From Chitinophagales bacterium (lineage in GTDB: Bacteria > Bacteroidota > Bacteroidia > Chitinophagales > Saprospiraceae), in contig JAAFJN010000010.1 of the NCBI GenBank assembly GCA_013298845.1, positions 1 to 64,000 of the forward strand: 64,000 bases of DNA, written 5' to 3'. Both the position numbers and the translations under genes were made by a program. The notes below the pieces were generated by a model. The model was not told the DNA's origin. It ran no database searches and saw nothing but the letters and a program-made list of their open reading frames with translations. Shown in pieces: positions 16,867 to 24,190 of the stretch; position 1 is the stretch's first letter; the number at the start of each line of letters is the position of its first letter.

Positions 16867-16940
16867 ATAACCGCCCGACCGATGCGTGTATAGTTTAATG
16901 ATCAAACTATGGCGCATCGGCCGTGCGGTTATTGTTTTTT
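16867..16940 (+). terminator. Long-stem intrinsic terminator
   Basis: ATAACCGC (16867-16874) pairs with GCGGTTAT (16925-16932). CCGATGCG pairs with CGCATCGG inside it, and ATAGTTT with AAACTAT at the tip. The tail TGTTTTTT follows. It isolates the haloperoxidase-like gene from the downstream MORN/receptor pair. Confidence 0.85.
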
Positions 16941-16969
16941 AAACGAAATTGTTTAATGTTACATTTCTG

Positions 16970-17461
16970 ATGGACAAAATAATATTTCCGGTACTTCTTT
17001 TATTTGTTGCGGCCTGTACCGCCAATTCAAACAGTGACCGAAAGGAGTTTTTTGAAAATGGCCAAATCAAAAGCCAGGTGCCTTTGGTGAACGGAAAAAG
17101 AAATGGCAAAATGATTGATTATTATCCCGATGGGAAAATCAGGGCAGAACGGGCTTTTGCCGACGATGTCCAAATGGGAAAAACGGTGTTCTACTATCCC
17201 GATGGGCAGGTGCAGGAAATACAGTATTATCACAACGGTGCCCGGATCAACGGCGATTCTATTTGGTACCCCAATCGGGCATTACAATTTGCCGTAACCA
17301 TGCAGGCCGGTAAAAAAAACGGCTATTTGCGCAAATGGGACGAATCCGGCAACATGATTTATGAAGCCAAATATTCTATGGATACCTTAATTGAGGTAAA
17401 CGGAACGCCCTTATCTATTAAAAGAAATCCCACCCCAATTGACCCGCGAAGGGGGTATTAG
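16970..17461 (+). CDS. MORN-repeat (YwqK-type) lipoprotein
   Basis: 163 aa from the ATG at 16970, which gives a lipoprotein signal (MDKIIFPVLLLFVAAC). The body is a run of MORN-variant repeats of about 23 residues: FFENGQIKSQVPLVNGKRNG, YYPDGKIRAERAFADDVQMG, YYPDGQVQEIQYYHNGARIN, YPNRALQFAVTMQAGKKNG. The family is often called 'YwqK antitoxin', but nothing here supports a toxin-antitoxin role; it is a surface repeat protein of unknown function. It lies 42 bp before the FecA-like receptor on the same strand, and they are probably co-transcribed. Confidence 0.85.
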   Translation: MDKIIFPVLLLFVAACTANSNSDRKEFFENGQIKSQVPLVNGKRNGKMIDYYPDGKIRAERAFADDVQMGKTVFYYPDGQVQEIQYYHNGARINGDSIWYPNRALQFAVTMQAGKKNGYLRKWDESGNMIYEAKYSMDTLIEVNGTPLSIKRNPTPIDPRRGY

Positions 17462-17503
17462 TTAACTTTTGCATTTCAGAAACTACTATAAGATTTTGTA
17501 TTT

Positions 17504-19681
17504 ATGAGGCGTTTTTTATTTATATTTTTTATCTTTTTTAGTGCGGTTTTATCCGCCCAAGTCAATCAGGATTCTTTAAAAAATGTTCAACTGAAACAAA
17601 CTACAGTAACCGGATATAGACACGATCAATCCGTTAAAACCCTTCCCGGAATACACCAAACGTACATTATCGGGGGGCGCAAAAGTGAAGTGATTAATGT
17701 GCAGGATTTGCCCGCAAATATTGCCGAAAAAAACGGCCGACAAATTTTTGCAAAAATACCCGGCGTTTTTGTTTATGATATGGATGGCTCGGGAAATCAG
17801 GTGAATATTGCAACCCGCGGCCTCGACCCGCACCGCAGTTGGGAGTTTAATGTCCGCCAAAATGGCGTTGTGATTAACTCCGATATCTATGGTTATCCCG
17901 CCAGCCATTACAGCCCACCCATGGAATCGGTCAAAAATGTGGAGATGGTACGCGGTACTGCGGCTTTACAATACGGCGCGGAATTTGGTGGTATGATTAA
18001 TTACGTAACCAAAACGGCCGATACTACCCGCGCATTTTCCTTTGAAACCATGAATACTGTGGGGTCATTCGGACTACTCAGTTCGTATAATGCCGTTGGT
18101 GGGCGTAAAGGCAAATGGACGTATTATGGCTACATTCAAAGACGCACATCGGAGGGATACCGCGACAATGCCCGCTCTACTTCCGAAGCGCAATACGTTA
18201 ATATCCAATACCAAATTAACCGCCGGATGAACCTTACAATGGAATTGGGGCGCAATAGTTACGTGTACCAATCGCCCGGTCCCTTGACGGATAGTATGTT
18301 TTTTGCCAACCCTAGGCAAGCGACGCGCAACCGTAATTTTTACCAACCCAATATTTATGTGCCTTCCATTCATTTTAACTGGCAAATTAGCGACCATACA
18401 CAATTGAATTGGATCGTTTCCGGCTTGTACGGCAGTCGCAACAGCGTAGAATTTGAGGGGTTTGCCGACCGCGCCGATGCCATTGATCCGGCGACCAATC
18501 AATGGCGAAATCGGGTGGTAAATATTGATAATTTTGATTCAAAAACCTCCGAGTTGCGCTTGTTGCACCATTATCAAATTGGCCGGTTTAAAAATGTAGT
18601 GGCGGCGGGTATTCGTTATTTCAACAATGACATGCACCGCCGACAGCAGGGCAAAGGCACCAATGGCACCGATTTTGATTTGTCGATCACCGGCGATTGG
18701 GGCCGCAATATGTGGTACCGCAGCGAAAGTATCGCGTTCTCCGTCGAAAACATGATTTACCTCACGGACCGATTCATTGTCTCCCCCGGTTTCCGGTACG
18801 AATACGGAAAGACGGACATGACCGGTTTTATCAGTTATTTGGACCCGCAGGATATTCCCAACCGGATTAATCACAATATTCCCGCTTTGGGCATCAATAC
18901 GCAGTATCTCCTGACCGAAAATGCCCGTTTGTACGCGGGTATTTCGCAAGCCTATCGGCCGGTGTTGTTTAAAGATATTATCCCCGGTTCTACCCTGGAA
19001 CGCGCCAACAAAGACCTGAAAAATGCTTTTGGGTACAATCTTGAATTGGGCAGTAGTGGCCGCATCAAAGACGTGTTAAAGTACGATATCACCTTGTTTC
19101 GGGTACAGTACAATAACCGGCTGGGTAATATCGTCGTGAACGAAAATGGCACCAATTATATCCTAAAAACCAATATCGGCAACAGTTACACCAACGGGGT
19201 TGAGTTTTTTGCGGAAGCCTACGTTTACCGCTCGCCCATAAGCCAGGTTTCGGTCTTTTCCTCCACGTCTTTTATGGAGGCAAAATACCAGGATGCGCAA
19301 TTGGCCGTTGGTACCGAAAACCGGGATATTAGCGGCAATTCTGTGGAAAGTGTTCCGCGTTGGATCAGCCGCAACGGCCTCAATGCAGCCTACAAAAAAT
19401 GGAATGGTGTCCTCCAGTATAGTTACGTGGCCGAATCGTTCAGCGACCCTTTGAATACGGTAGCACCTACCGCCAACGGTGCGCGCGGAATTGTACCGGC
19501 CTACGGCGTTTGGGACTTCAACATGGCGTATCGGGTATTCCCCAATTTGGTGTTGCGTGCAGGTGTCAGTAATTTTTTGGACAACCAATATTTCACCAAA
19601 CGGCCTTTGTTTTATCCCGGGCCGGGTGTTTGGAGTTCGGACGGACGTGGCTGGAATATATCTATGAATTTAATATTGTAG
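17504..19681 (+). CDS. FecA-like TonB-dependent outer-membrane receptor
   Basis: 725 aa with signal peptide (MRRFLFIFFIFFSAVLSAQ). The TonB box region is short (LKQTTVTGYR), without the carboxypeptidase-like N-domain of SusC proteins. The plug domain follows (about 50-165: NGRQIFAKIPGVFVYDMDGSG, NIATRGLDPHRSWEF, VKNVEMVRGTAALQYG), then a 22-strand barrel ending in NISMNLIL. The plug resembles FecA/ferric-siderophore and other metal-chelate receptors, so it likely imports a metal complex by TonB energy. It follows the MORN lipoprotein and ends 5 bp from the convergent DsbA-like gene. A link to vanadate or iron supply for the nearby haloperoxidases is speculation. Confidence 0.92.
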   Translation: MRRFLFIFFIFFSAVLSAQVNQDSLKNVQLKQTTVTGYRHDQSVKTLPGIHQTYIIGGRKSEVINVQDLPANIAEKNGRQIFAKIPGVFVYDMDGSGNQVNIATRGLDPHRSWEFNVRQNGVVINSDIYGYPASHYSPPMESVKNVEMVRGTAALQYGAEFGGMINYVTKTADTTRAFSFETMNTVGSFGLLSSYNAVGGRKGKWTYYGYIQRRTSEGYRDNARSTSEAQYVNIQYQINRRMNLTMELGRNSYVYQSPGPLTDSMFFANPRQATRNRNFYQPNIYVPSIHFNWQISDHTQLNWIVSGLYGSRNSVEFEGFADRADAIDPATNQWRNRVVNIDNFDSKTSELRLLHHYQIGRFKNVVAAGIRYFNNDMHRRQQGKGTNGTDFDLSITGDWGRNMWYRSESIAFSVENMIYLTDRFIVSPGFRYEYGKTDMTGFISYLDPQDIPNRINHNIPALGINTQYLLTENARLYAGISQAYRPVLFKDIIPGSTLERANKDLKNAFGYNLELGSSGRIKDVLKYDITLFRVQYNNRLGNIVVNENGTNYILKTNIGNSYTNGVEFFAEAYVYRSPISQVSVFSSTSFMEAKYQDAQLAVGTENRDISGNSVESVPRWISRNGLNAAYKKWNGVLQYSYVAESFSDPLNTVAPTANGARGIVPAYGVWDFNMAYRVFPNLVLRAGVSNFLDNQYFTKRPLFYPGPGVWSSDGRGWNISMNLIL

Positions 19682-19686
19682 CCGAC

Positions 19687-20682
19687 CTACTTTACCCGCC
19701 AAAGGACGCCGTTTTTGGTCGAATAGCGGGTAATTTTCCCTTCTTGCTCCAAGGCTTCCAATTGTTGAGTGGCAAGGGCCTTATCCACGCCACTCAACAC
19801 GGCGTATTCGCGGGTAGTTAGGGTAGGGTATTGGGCGAAAAGACCCTTCCAGGTTTGCACGTATTGTATTTTGAGTGCTTCGGGGTGTAAAGCCATTACG
19901 GCATTTTCAAATTGCTGGTAGGGCTTTACACCGTACACTTTTACCTGATTCCCAGATGTATCGCTAAACAATAGGGTAGGGAAGCCCCTGACGCCCAGTT
20001 TACGACCCAGTTCGAGGTCTTGTTGGAATGCTTTTCGGGCGTCGTTTTCGTAGTCGTGTTTTAGTTGCGCGGTATCCAAACCGGTGGTAACGGCGGCGGC
20101 CGACAAATGCGCCCATTTGGTAATGTTCTTTTTTCCCAAAAACACCATGTGCCGTATCTCGCGCAAAAACAAAATGGCCTTGTGGGCATCCTGCATTTGG
20201 GCGGCTTTAAAAGCGATGGAGGGCGGGTACGAGGAATCCAGCGGATCTTCGAGCCACACATCGCCATCAATCGGCATATCGTAATGCAGACTCACCTCAT
20301 CCCAGTGGTGCGCCACGTCGGAGGGTTTACTAATGCCACCGCTGTTATAACTCCAATCGGGCAAAAGACCGCCCATGTGGTATTCAATTTCAATGCTGTT
20401 GGCGTATTCCAGTTTGAGTCGGCGCAATTGCGGCTCAATGCCCCAACACGATGAACAGATAGGATCGGTGTAATAAATAATTTTAACGGGTTTGGTCACT
20501 GCCGCAACCGAAGTAGTGCCGTTGGCGGCGTTGGTACCGGGTATTTCGCAAATTCCTACCTCCGGATCGCACAAAAGTGGATTTATTTTGTTGTTTTCCA
20601 TACCTTTACTGGTGTCCTGACTGTTACAATCACTTAATAAAACAAGCATTAACAGACTAAAAAAGGTGATTCGTACAGTCAT
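19687..20682 (-). CDS. DsbA/FrnE-type thioredoxin-fold lipoprotein with C-terminal winged-helix-like segment
   Basis: 331 aa. The N-terminus has a lipoprotein-like signal ending SDC19 (Asp at -1 is atypical). A CDPEVGIC pair (Cys38/Cys45) precedes the thioredoxin-fold redox centre C76-SS-C79 in YYTDPICSSCW. The helical insertion is typical of FrnE/SpxH-like proteins, and the cis-Pro loop is in VRGFPTLLFSD. Residues about 285-331 (LTTREYAVLSG, LEALEQEGKITRY) look like a winged helix, which is odd for an exported protein. It probably oxidises or isomerises disulfides. The gene is divergent from an HxlR regulator starting 73 bp away, which suggests redox-dependent control. Confidence 0.85.
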   Translation of the reverse strand: MTVRITFFSLLMLVLLSDCNSQDTSKGMENNKINPLLCDPEVGICEIPGTNAANGTTSVAAVTKPVKIIYYTDPICSSCWGIEPQLRRLKLEYANSIEIEYHMGGLLPDWSYNSGGISKPSDVAHHWDEVSLHYDMPIDGDVWLEDPLDSSYPPSIAFKAAQMQDAHKAILFLREIRHMVFLGKKNITKWAHLSAAAVTTGLDTAQLKHDYENDARKAFQQDLELGRKLGVRGFPTLLFSDTSGNQVKVYGVKPYQQFENAVMALHPEALKIQYVQTWKGLFAQYPTLTTREYAVLSGVDKALATQQLEALEQEGKITRYSTKNGVLWRVK

Positions 20683-20755
20683 TTTTAAAGTGTAAGTTTT
20701 AATTTCACCACAAAGTTCGGCCCAATTGGCGGAACAAACAATTAGTCAGAAAAAC

Positions 20756-21055
20756 ATGACTACACCACAATCGGAAAATTGCCCCGTGGAGGGACTGATA
20801 AAATCGCTGTCGGGGAAATGGAAACTGCAAATGTTTCGGCTCGCCCTCGAAGGACCATTGCGTTTTAACGCATTATTGCGCCAGTTAGAAGGTGCCAACA
20901 AGCAATCCGTGGCCATTGCGTTAAAAGAATTGGAAGAGCAGGGGCTTTTAATCAAAACTGTTGTTCGCCAAAAGCCCTTGCACATCGAGTATCATTTATC
21001 CGAAAAAGGGCACGCGCTGGTTCCCATTTTTCGACAATTGGAAACGGCTTCTTAA
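20756..21055 (+). CDS. HxlR-family transcriptional regulator
   Basis: 99 aa from the ATG at 20756; a TTG ten codons earlier is less likely. It is a compact winged helix of the MarR/DUF24 type: CPVEGLIKSLSGKWKLQMF, FNALLRQLEGANKQSVAIALKELEEQGLL, and the wing IEYHLSEKG. Cys9 sits where redox-sensing HxlR proteins (for example YodB and HypR) carry their reactive cysteine. It is the only Cys in the protein, so sensing would involve intersubunit disulfides or S-thiolation. It is divergent from the DsbA-like lipoprotein, its probable target. Its stop overlaps that of the convergent thioesterase gene. Confidence 0.92.
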   Translation: MTTPQSENCPVEGLIKSLSGKWKLQMFRLALEGPLRFNALLRQLEGANKQSVAIALKELEEQGLLIKTVVRQKPLHIEYHLSEKGHALVPIFRQLETAS

Positions 21056-21525
21056 AAAAACGGCTTCATTTCTACCTCAATCTGCTCGCGCAGTTTTTTG
21101 AGTTTTAATGCGTACATTTCCAATTGTTTGTCCTGCTCGGTTTCGGGTACCCATTTTTTTACGGGAACGGGTTTGCCATCGGCATCCACCGAAACAAAAA
21201 CAATAACGCAGTGGGTCTTTTTTTCAAACTCCGGCTCCGAAAAACTCCGCGAAAACACATCCACCGCGATGTGGATACTGGTACTGCCCGTGTGAATCAC
21301 GTGCGCATCAATGCGGATGACGTCGCCGATACTGATGGGTTTGTAAAAACGAATGCCGCCCACGTATACCGTTACGCAGTACGTGCCTGCCCACGTGCGC
21401 GCGCAAGTGTAGGCCGTTTGGTCAATCCATTTCATCACCATACCGCCGTGCACTTTTCCGCCGTAGTTGACATCGGAGGGTTCGCTGATGAATTGAAACG
21501 AAACTTTGTTGTTATTTTCTGTCAT
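21052..21525 (-). CDS. Acyl-CoA thioesterase (hotdog fold)
   Basis: 157 aa from the ATG at 21525. The hotdog motifs of the BFIT/YciA class are present: DVNYGGKVHGGMVMKWIDQTAY supplies the catalytic Asp and the hot-dog helix, VYVGGIRFYKPISIGDVIRI the central strands, and THCVIVFVSVD a late strand. The enzyme hydrolyses acyl-CoA to free acid and CoA in the cytoplasm; chain-length preference is unknown. The gene overlaps the 3' end of the upstream dinB-like gene by 14 bases, so both are one transcript. The stop codon is shared with the convergent HxlR gene. Confidence 0.92.
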   Translation of the reverse strand: MTENNNKVSFQFISEPSDVNYGGKVHGGMVMKWIDQTAYTCARTWAGTYCVTVYVGGIRFYKPISIGDVIRIDAHVIHTGSTSIHIAVDVFSRSFSEPEFEKKTHCVIVFVSVDADGKPVPVKKWVPETEQDKQLEMYALKLKKLREQIEVEMKPFF

Positions 21526-22087
21526 GTTGTGGGTACTGCGCGGCATTGCGGGCCATTTGGGCCAAATGCCTTTGAGCGTGCAAACTTAGGAAATAAATGT
21601 ACTGATACACGTCAATTTTTCCCAAATTATTTACCGTCATGGTGGTTTTGTACAAAGTGCCCTGGCCATCGGGTAGCCGGGTGAGCCAGTCTAAACAAAT
21701 TTGTTGCTGGGCGGCGAGTTTGGGCCGAAAATGCGACATAGGCAGTTGTTGCTGCGGTTCCATGTGTTCGGGGCGAATCCAGCGAAACGAAAGGTGCCGC
21801 CCAACTTCATCAAGTGCGGGTGTTTGCAGGGTGTAATCCGTTAATTCCGTTTCCCAGCCGGGTTTTTCGGCCAGTTTAAGTGCCTTGTTGCCGCCCTTGT
21901 CAATGAGTTTGAGCAGGAAAAAATTGGTGAGTGAAATGTGTTCCAGGATTTCGTTGATTGTCCAGCCGCCGTCGTTAGGCCGCCAGTTGCGAAGGGCTTC
22001 GGATTGGTCAAACCACTGGTCAACGGCATCAAAAGTATCTCTCAGATGGTTGTGAATGGAGTGAATAGTCGCTTTTATGGTCATCAT
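21512..22087 (-). CDS. DinB-superfamily protein
   Basis: 191 aa from the ATG at 22087 (MMTIKATIHS); an upstream frame start at 22147 is less likely. It is a four-helix DinB/YfiT-like bundle. EILEHISLTNFFLLKLID gives the first metal His and SLHAQRHLAQM the later ones, with WTINE and FDQS typical of the family. Many members are metal-dependent thiol S-transferases or hydrolases, and despite the name they are not DNA polymerase. Function here is unknown. It is coupled to the thioesterase gene by a 14-base overlap. Confidence 0.88.
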   Translation of the reverse strand: MMTIKATIHSIHNHLRDTFDAVDQWFDQSEALRNWRPNDGGWTINEILEHISLTNFFLLKLIDKGGNKALKLAEKPGWETELTDYTLQTPALDEVGRHLSFRWIRPEHMEPQQQLPMSHFRPKLAAQQQICLDWLTRLPDGQGTLYKTTMTVNNLGKIDVYQYIYFLSLHAQRHLAQMARNAAQYPQHDRK

Positions 22088-22175
22088 AATGGGTAAGAAA
22101 CTGTGGGCGATGCTGCATAGTTCCGATTTATTGCGTAATTTTGGCAAATATTTATGCTCTTAAAATCAAATAAAG

Positions 22176-22553
22176 ATGATACTACATTACATGAACACGG
22201 ATTTGGTGCTTTGTTCCGACCAAAATCACGCCGAATTAATTGATTTTTTGGCATCCAGCGGCTTTATAGTGCTATGGTCTGATTTAGCCGAAGATGGTTT
22301 TTGGTGGTCAAATCTTGAGATAGGCGACTCCTTTGACGACCCGGAAACAACTATTATGACGATGTTGAGCATTTTGGATCATTTGCCCGAACCACAACGG
22401 TTGCTTTGGGATGGACTGTTGCAGCGCACTTTAGACATTGGTTATGAATCCGGCACCGAACCCCGTTTACTGACGCAAGACTTATCCGTTGGAACCCTGA
22501 AACGGATTGCTGCCCTTGATACGGGCATAAAAATAACCCTGTACGCTATGTAG
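22176..22553 (+). CDS. Uncharacterised 125-aa protein
   Basis: I do not recognise a family. The protein is acidic, with no signal peptide. Residues 12-45 (SDQNHAELIDFLASSGFIVLWSDLAEDGFWWSN) look alpha/beta and Trp-rich, and the C-terminus (TLKRIAALDTGIKITLYAM) ends in a strand. A -7 promoter box TAATTTTG lies at 22136-22143, about 32 bases upstream of the ATG. The stop codon lies in the loop of a bidirectional terminator. An alternative start is Met6 at 22191. The promoter and terminator around it support a real monocistronic gene. Confidence 0.7.
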   Translation: MILHYMNTDLVLCSDQNHAELIDFLASSGFIVLWSDLAEDGFWWSNLEIGDSFDDPETTIMTMLSILDHLPEPQRLLWDGLLQRTLDIGYESGTEPRLLTQDLSVGTLKRIAALDTGIKITLYAM

Positions 22554-22569
22554 CCTACAGGGTTATTTT
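22530..22569. terminator. Bidirectional terminator hairpin overlapping a stop codon
   Basis: AAAATAACCCTGTA (22530-22543) pairs perfectly over 14 bases with TACAGGGTTATTTT (22556-22569), with a 12-base loop that holds the TAG of the hypothetical gene. A/T flanks on both sides suit termination of both convergent transcripts. Confidence 0.85.
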
Positions 22570-22587
22570 ATGTCAATTGGTGGGGCT

Positions 22588-23232
22588 TTATTTTTTGCTG
22601 AATTTGCTTCGTAAAAGTTCAAACACCATGGGTAACACCGAAATGCCAATGATACCAATGACCACGATTTCAAAATTCTCTTTTACAAAGGGCAATTTGC
22701 CAAAATAATAACCGGCGAGGGTCATACTGGTTACCCATAAAATGCCACCGGCAATGCAATAACCGATAAACCGGCGGTATGTCATGTCGCCAACTCCCGC
22801 CACAAATGGCGCAAATGTGCGTACAATGGGTACAAAACGCGCCATAACAAGCGTACGACCGCCGTATTTTTCGTAAAATTCCTGCGTTCTGGTGATATAC
22901 TCGCGTTTGAGGAACCAATAATCGCGGGTAAATACTTTTTTACCCAAGAAATCCCCAAAAAAGTAGTTGACATTATCGCCCAATATGGCGGCTCCCACCA
23001 AAATGGGAATCAAAATCCATACGTTTAAGGTGGGGCTGCTGGCGGCTACCGCGCCGGCAGCAAACAAAAGTGAGTCACCCGGCAAAAACGGCGTTATTAC
23101 CAAGCCGGTTTCACAAAAAATAATCAGCGCCAGAATGAGGTATGTCAGCGTTTGATATTCGGTAACCAGGTTCTGAAGATGTTCATCCAAATGGCGGATA
23201 AAATCCAAACCCTGCGAAAGTAAATCAATCAT
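22588..23232 (-). CDS. DedA-family membrane protein
   Basis: 214 aa with about five membrane segments: 28-48, 52-80, 130-160 (re-entrant), 163-185 and 190-208. Family motifs are ETGLVITPFLPGDSLLFAAG in the first re-entrant loop and MARFVPIVRTFAPFVAGVGDM with the conserved Arg and Pro pair. DedA proteins flip undecaprenyl phosphate or phospholipids and support proton-motive-force-dependent envelope functions. Which lipid applies here is unknown. It is third in the msrA-nifU-dedA operon (27 bp gap) and ends at the bidirectional terminator. Confidence 0.93.
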   Translation of the reverse strand: MIDLLSQGLDFIRHLDEHLQNLVTEYQTLTYLILALIIFCETGLVITPFLPGDSLLFAAGAVAASSPTLNVWILIPILVGAAILGDNVNYFFGDFLGKKVFTRDYWFLKREYITRTQEFYEKYGGRTLVMARFVPIVRTFAPFVAGVGDMTYRRFIGYCIAGGILWVTSMTLAGYYFGKLPFVKENFEIVVIGIIGISVLPMVFELLRSKFSKK

Positions 23233-23259
23233 TGTCAGATCGTCGTGTTGTCAATTTAT

Positions 23260-23523
23260 TTATACAAATACTACCCCATTTACGGCTTCTACGCCCATAA
23301 TTTCGGGTATTTTACCTTTAATGGCCTCCGTAATGCCGGCTCGAAGTGTCATAGCCGACATGGAACAGGATTCACACATGCCCGTCCAGCGGATAAGCAC
23401 ACGCATATCTTCGGTAATTTCCACTACTTCTACATTACCACCATCTACCTGAAGGTGCGGGCGCACTGTTTCCAATGCCTGCTCTACGCGAAGGGCTAAA
23501 TCTTTCTTTTCCTGATCATTCAT
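23260..23523 (-). CDS. NifU C-terminal-type Fe-S scaffold protein
   Basis: 87 aa from the ATG at 23523 (MNDQEKKDLALRVEQAL). A longer frame start at 23604 lies inside msrA and is rejected. The NifU/NfuA domain has VRPHLQVDGGNVEVVEI and the cluster-binding CxxC in WTGMCESCSMSAMTL, followed by LRAGITEAIKGKIPEI. It carries a [4Fe-4S] cluster for delivery to apo-proteins in the cytoplasm. It lies 14 bp after msrA in one operon, pairing oxidative repair with Fe-S delivery. Confidence 0.93.
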   Translation of the reverse strand: MNDQEKKDLALRVEQALETVRPHLQVDGGNVEVVEITEDMRVLIRWTGMCESCSMSAMTLRAGITEAIKGKIPEIMGVEAVNGVVFV

Positions 23524-23537
23524 GGCACAAAGGTATT

Positions 23538-24062
23538 TTATTTGAGACGATCTGCAAACTTTTGGCGGAATTTGCGAACTTTTGGCGAAATAACAAAGGA
23601 ACAATACGGCTGATGCGGATTGTCTTTGAAATAATTCTGGTGGTATTTTTCGGCGACGTAAAACTTGTCAAACGCCGTAATTTCGGTGACAATGGGGTTG
23701 GGCCAATCGGCTTGAGCGGCCGTTTTGGCGGCCCGGGCAATGGTTTCCTGTTCGGGCGTATGGTAATAAATCACCGAGCGGTATTGTGGACCACTATCGT
23801 TACCCTGTCGGTTAAGCGTGGTGGGGTCGTGTACTTCAAAAAAGATTTCCAAAATATCACTGTAAGAGATGATTTCGGGGTCAAAACTCACCTGAATCAC
23901 TTCCGCGTGTCCGGTAAGTCCCGAACAAATATCGTTGTAAGTGGGGTTGACTTCCTTTCCGCCCGAATATCCGCTTTCTACTTTGGTCACTCCTTTGAGG
24001 TCTTGAAAAACGGCTTCGACGCACCAAAAACAACCGCCACCTAATGTTGCTATTTCTTGCAT
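23538..24062 (-). CDS. msrA: Peptide methionine-S-sulfoxide reductase A
   Basis: 174 aa. The active-site motif GGCFWCVEAVF is at residues 9-19 with the nucleophilic Cys, and the family motif GYSGG follows. The segment GHAEVIQVSFDP and the region RSVIYYHTPEQE are characteristic. It reduces methionine-S-sulfoxide using thioredoxin. There is no signal peptide, so it acts in the cytoplasm. Candidate recycling Cys lie at NDICSG and PYCSF. It is first in the operon with nifU-like and dedA genes. A large hairpin lies upstream at 24094-24157. Confidence 0.96.
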   Translation of the reverse strand: MQEIATLGGGCFWCVEAVFQDLKGVTKVESGYSGGKEVNPTYNDICSGLTGHAEVIQVSFDPEIISYSDILEIFFEVHDPTTLNRQGNDSGPQYRSVIYYHTPEQETIARAAKTAAQADWPNPIVTEITAFDKFYVAEKYHQNYFKDNPHQPYCSFVISPKVRKFRQKFADRLK

Positions 24063-24093
24063 GGTAAATATTTACAAAATAAAACCCATAAAA

Positions 24094-24157
24094 AGGGCTG
24101 CTAAATAAACCCCATTTTTACAAAAAAGTTTGTAAAATGCAAGTATTTAGCAGCCCT
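24094..24157 (-). terminator. Terminator hairpin after the Oar-like receptor gene
   Basis: AGGGCTGCTAAATA (24094-24107) pairs perfectly with TATTTAGCAGCCCT (24144-24157). A nested 9-bp stem (TTTTACAAA/TTTGTAAAA) lies inside. On the minus strand a T-rich stretch (TTTTATGGGTTTTA) follows. It also separates the receptor gene from msrA. Confidence 0.8.
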
Positions 24158-24190
24158 AACGCTATTTAAACCTAAGTTTTACCCCGGTTT

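Noticed and set aside
16970-17461. Toxin-antitoxin role suggested by the YwqK 'antitoxin' label
   Set aside because: The protein is a lipoprotein made of MORN repeats with no toxin partner; the label is a database habit.
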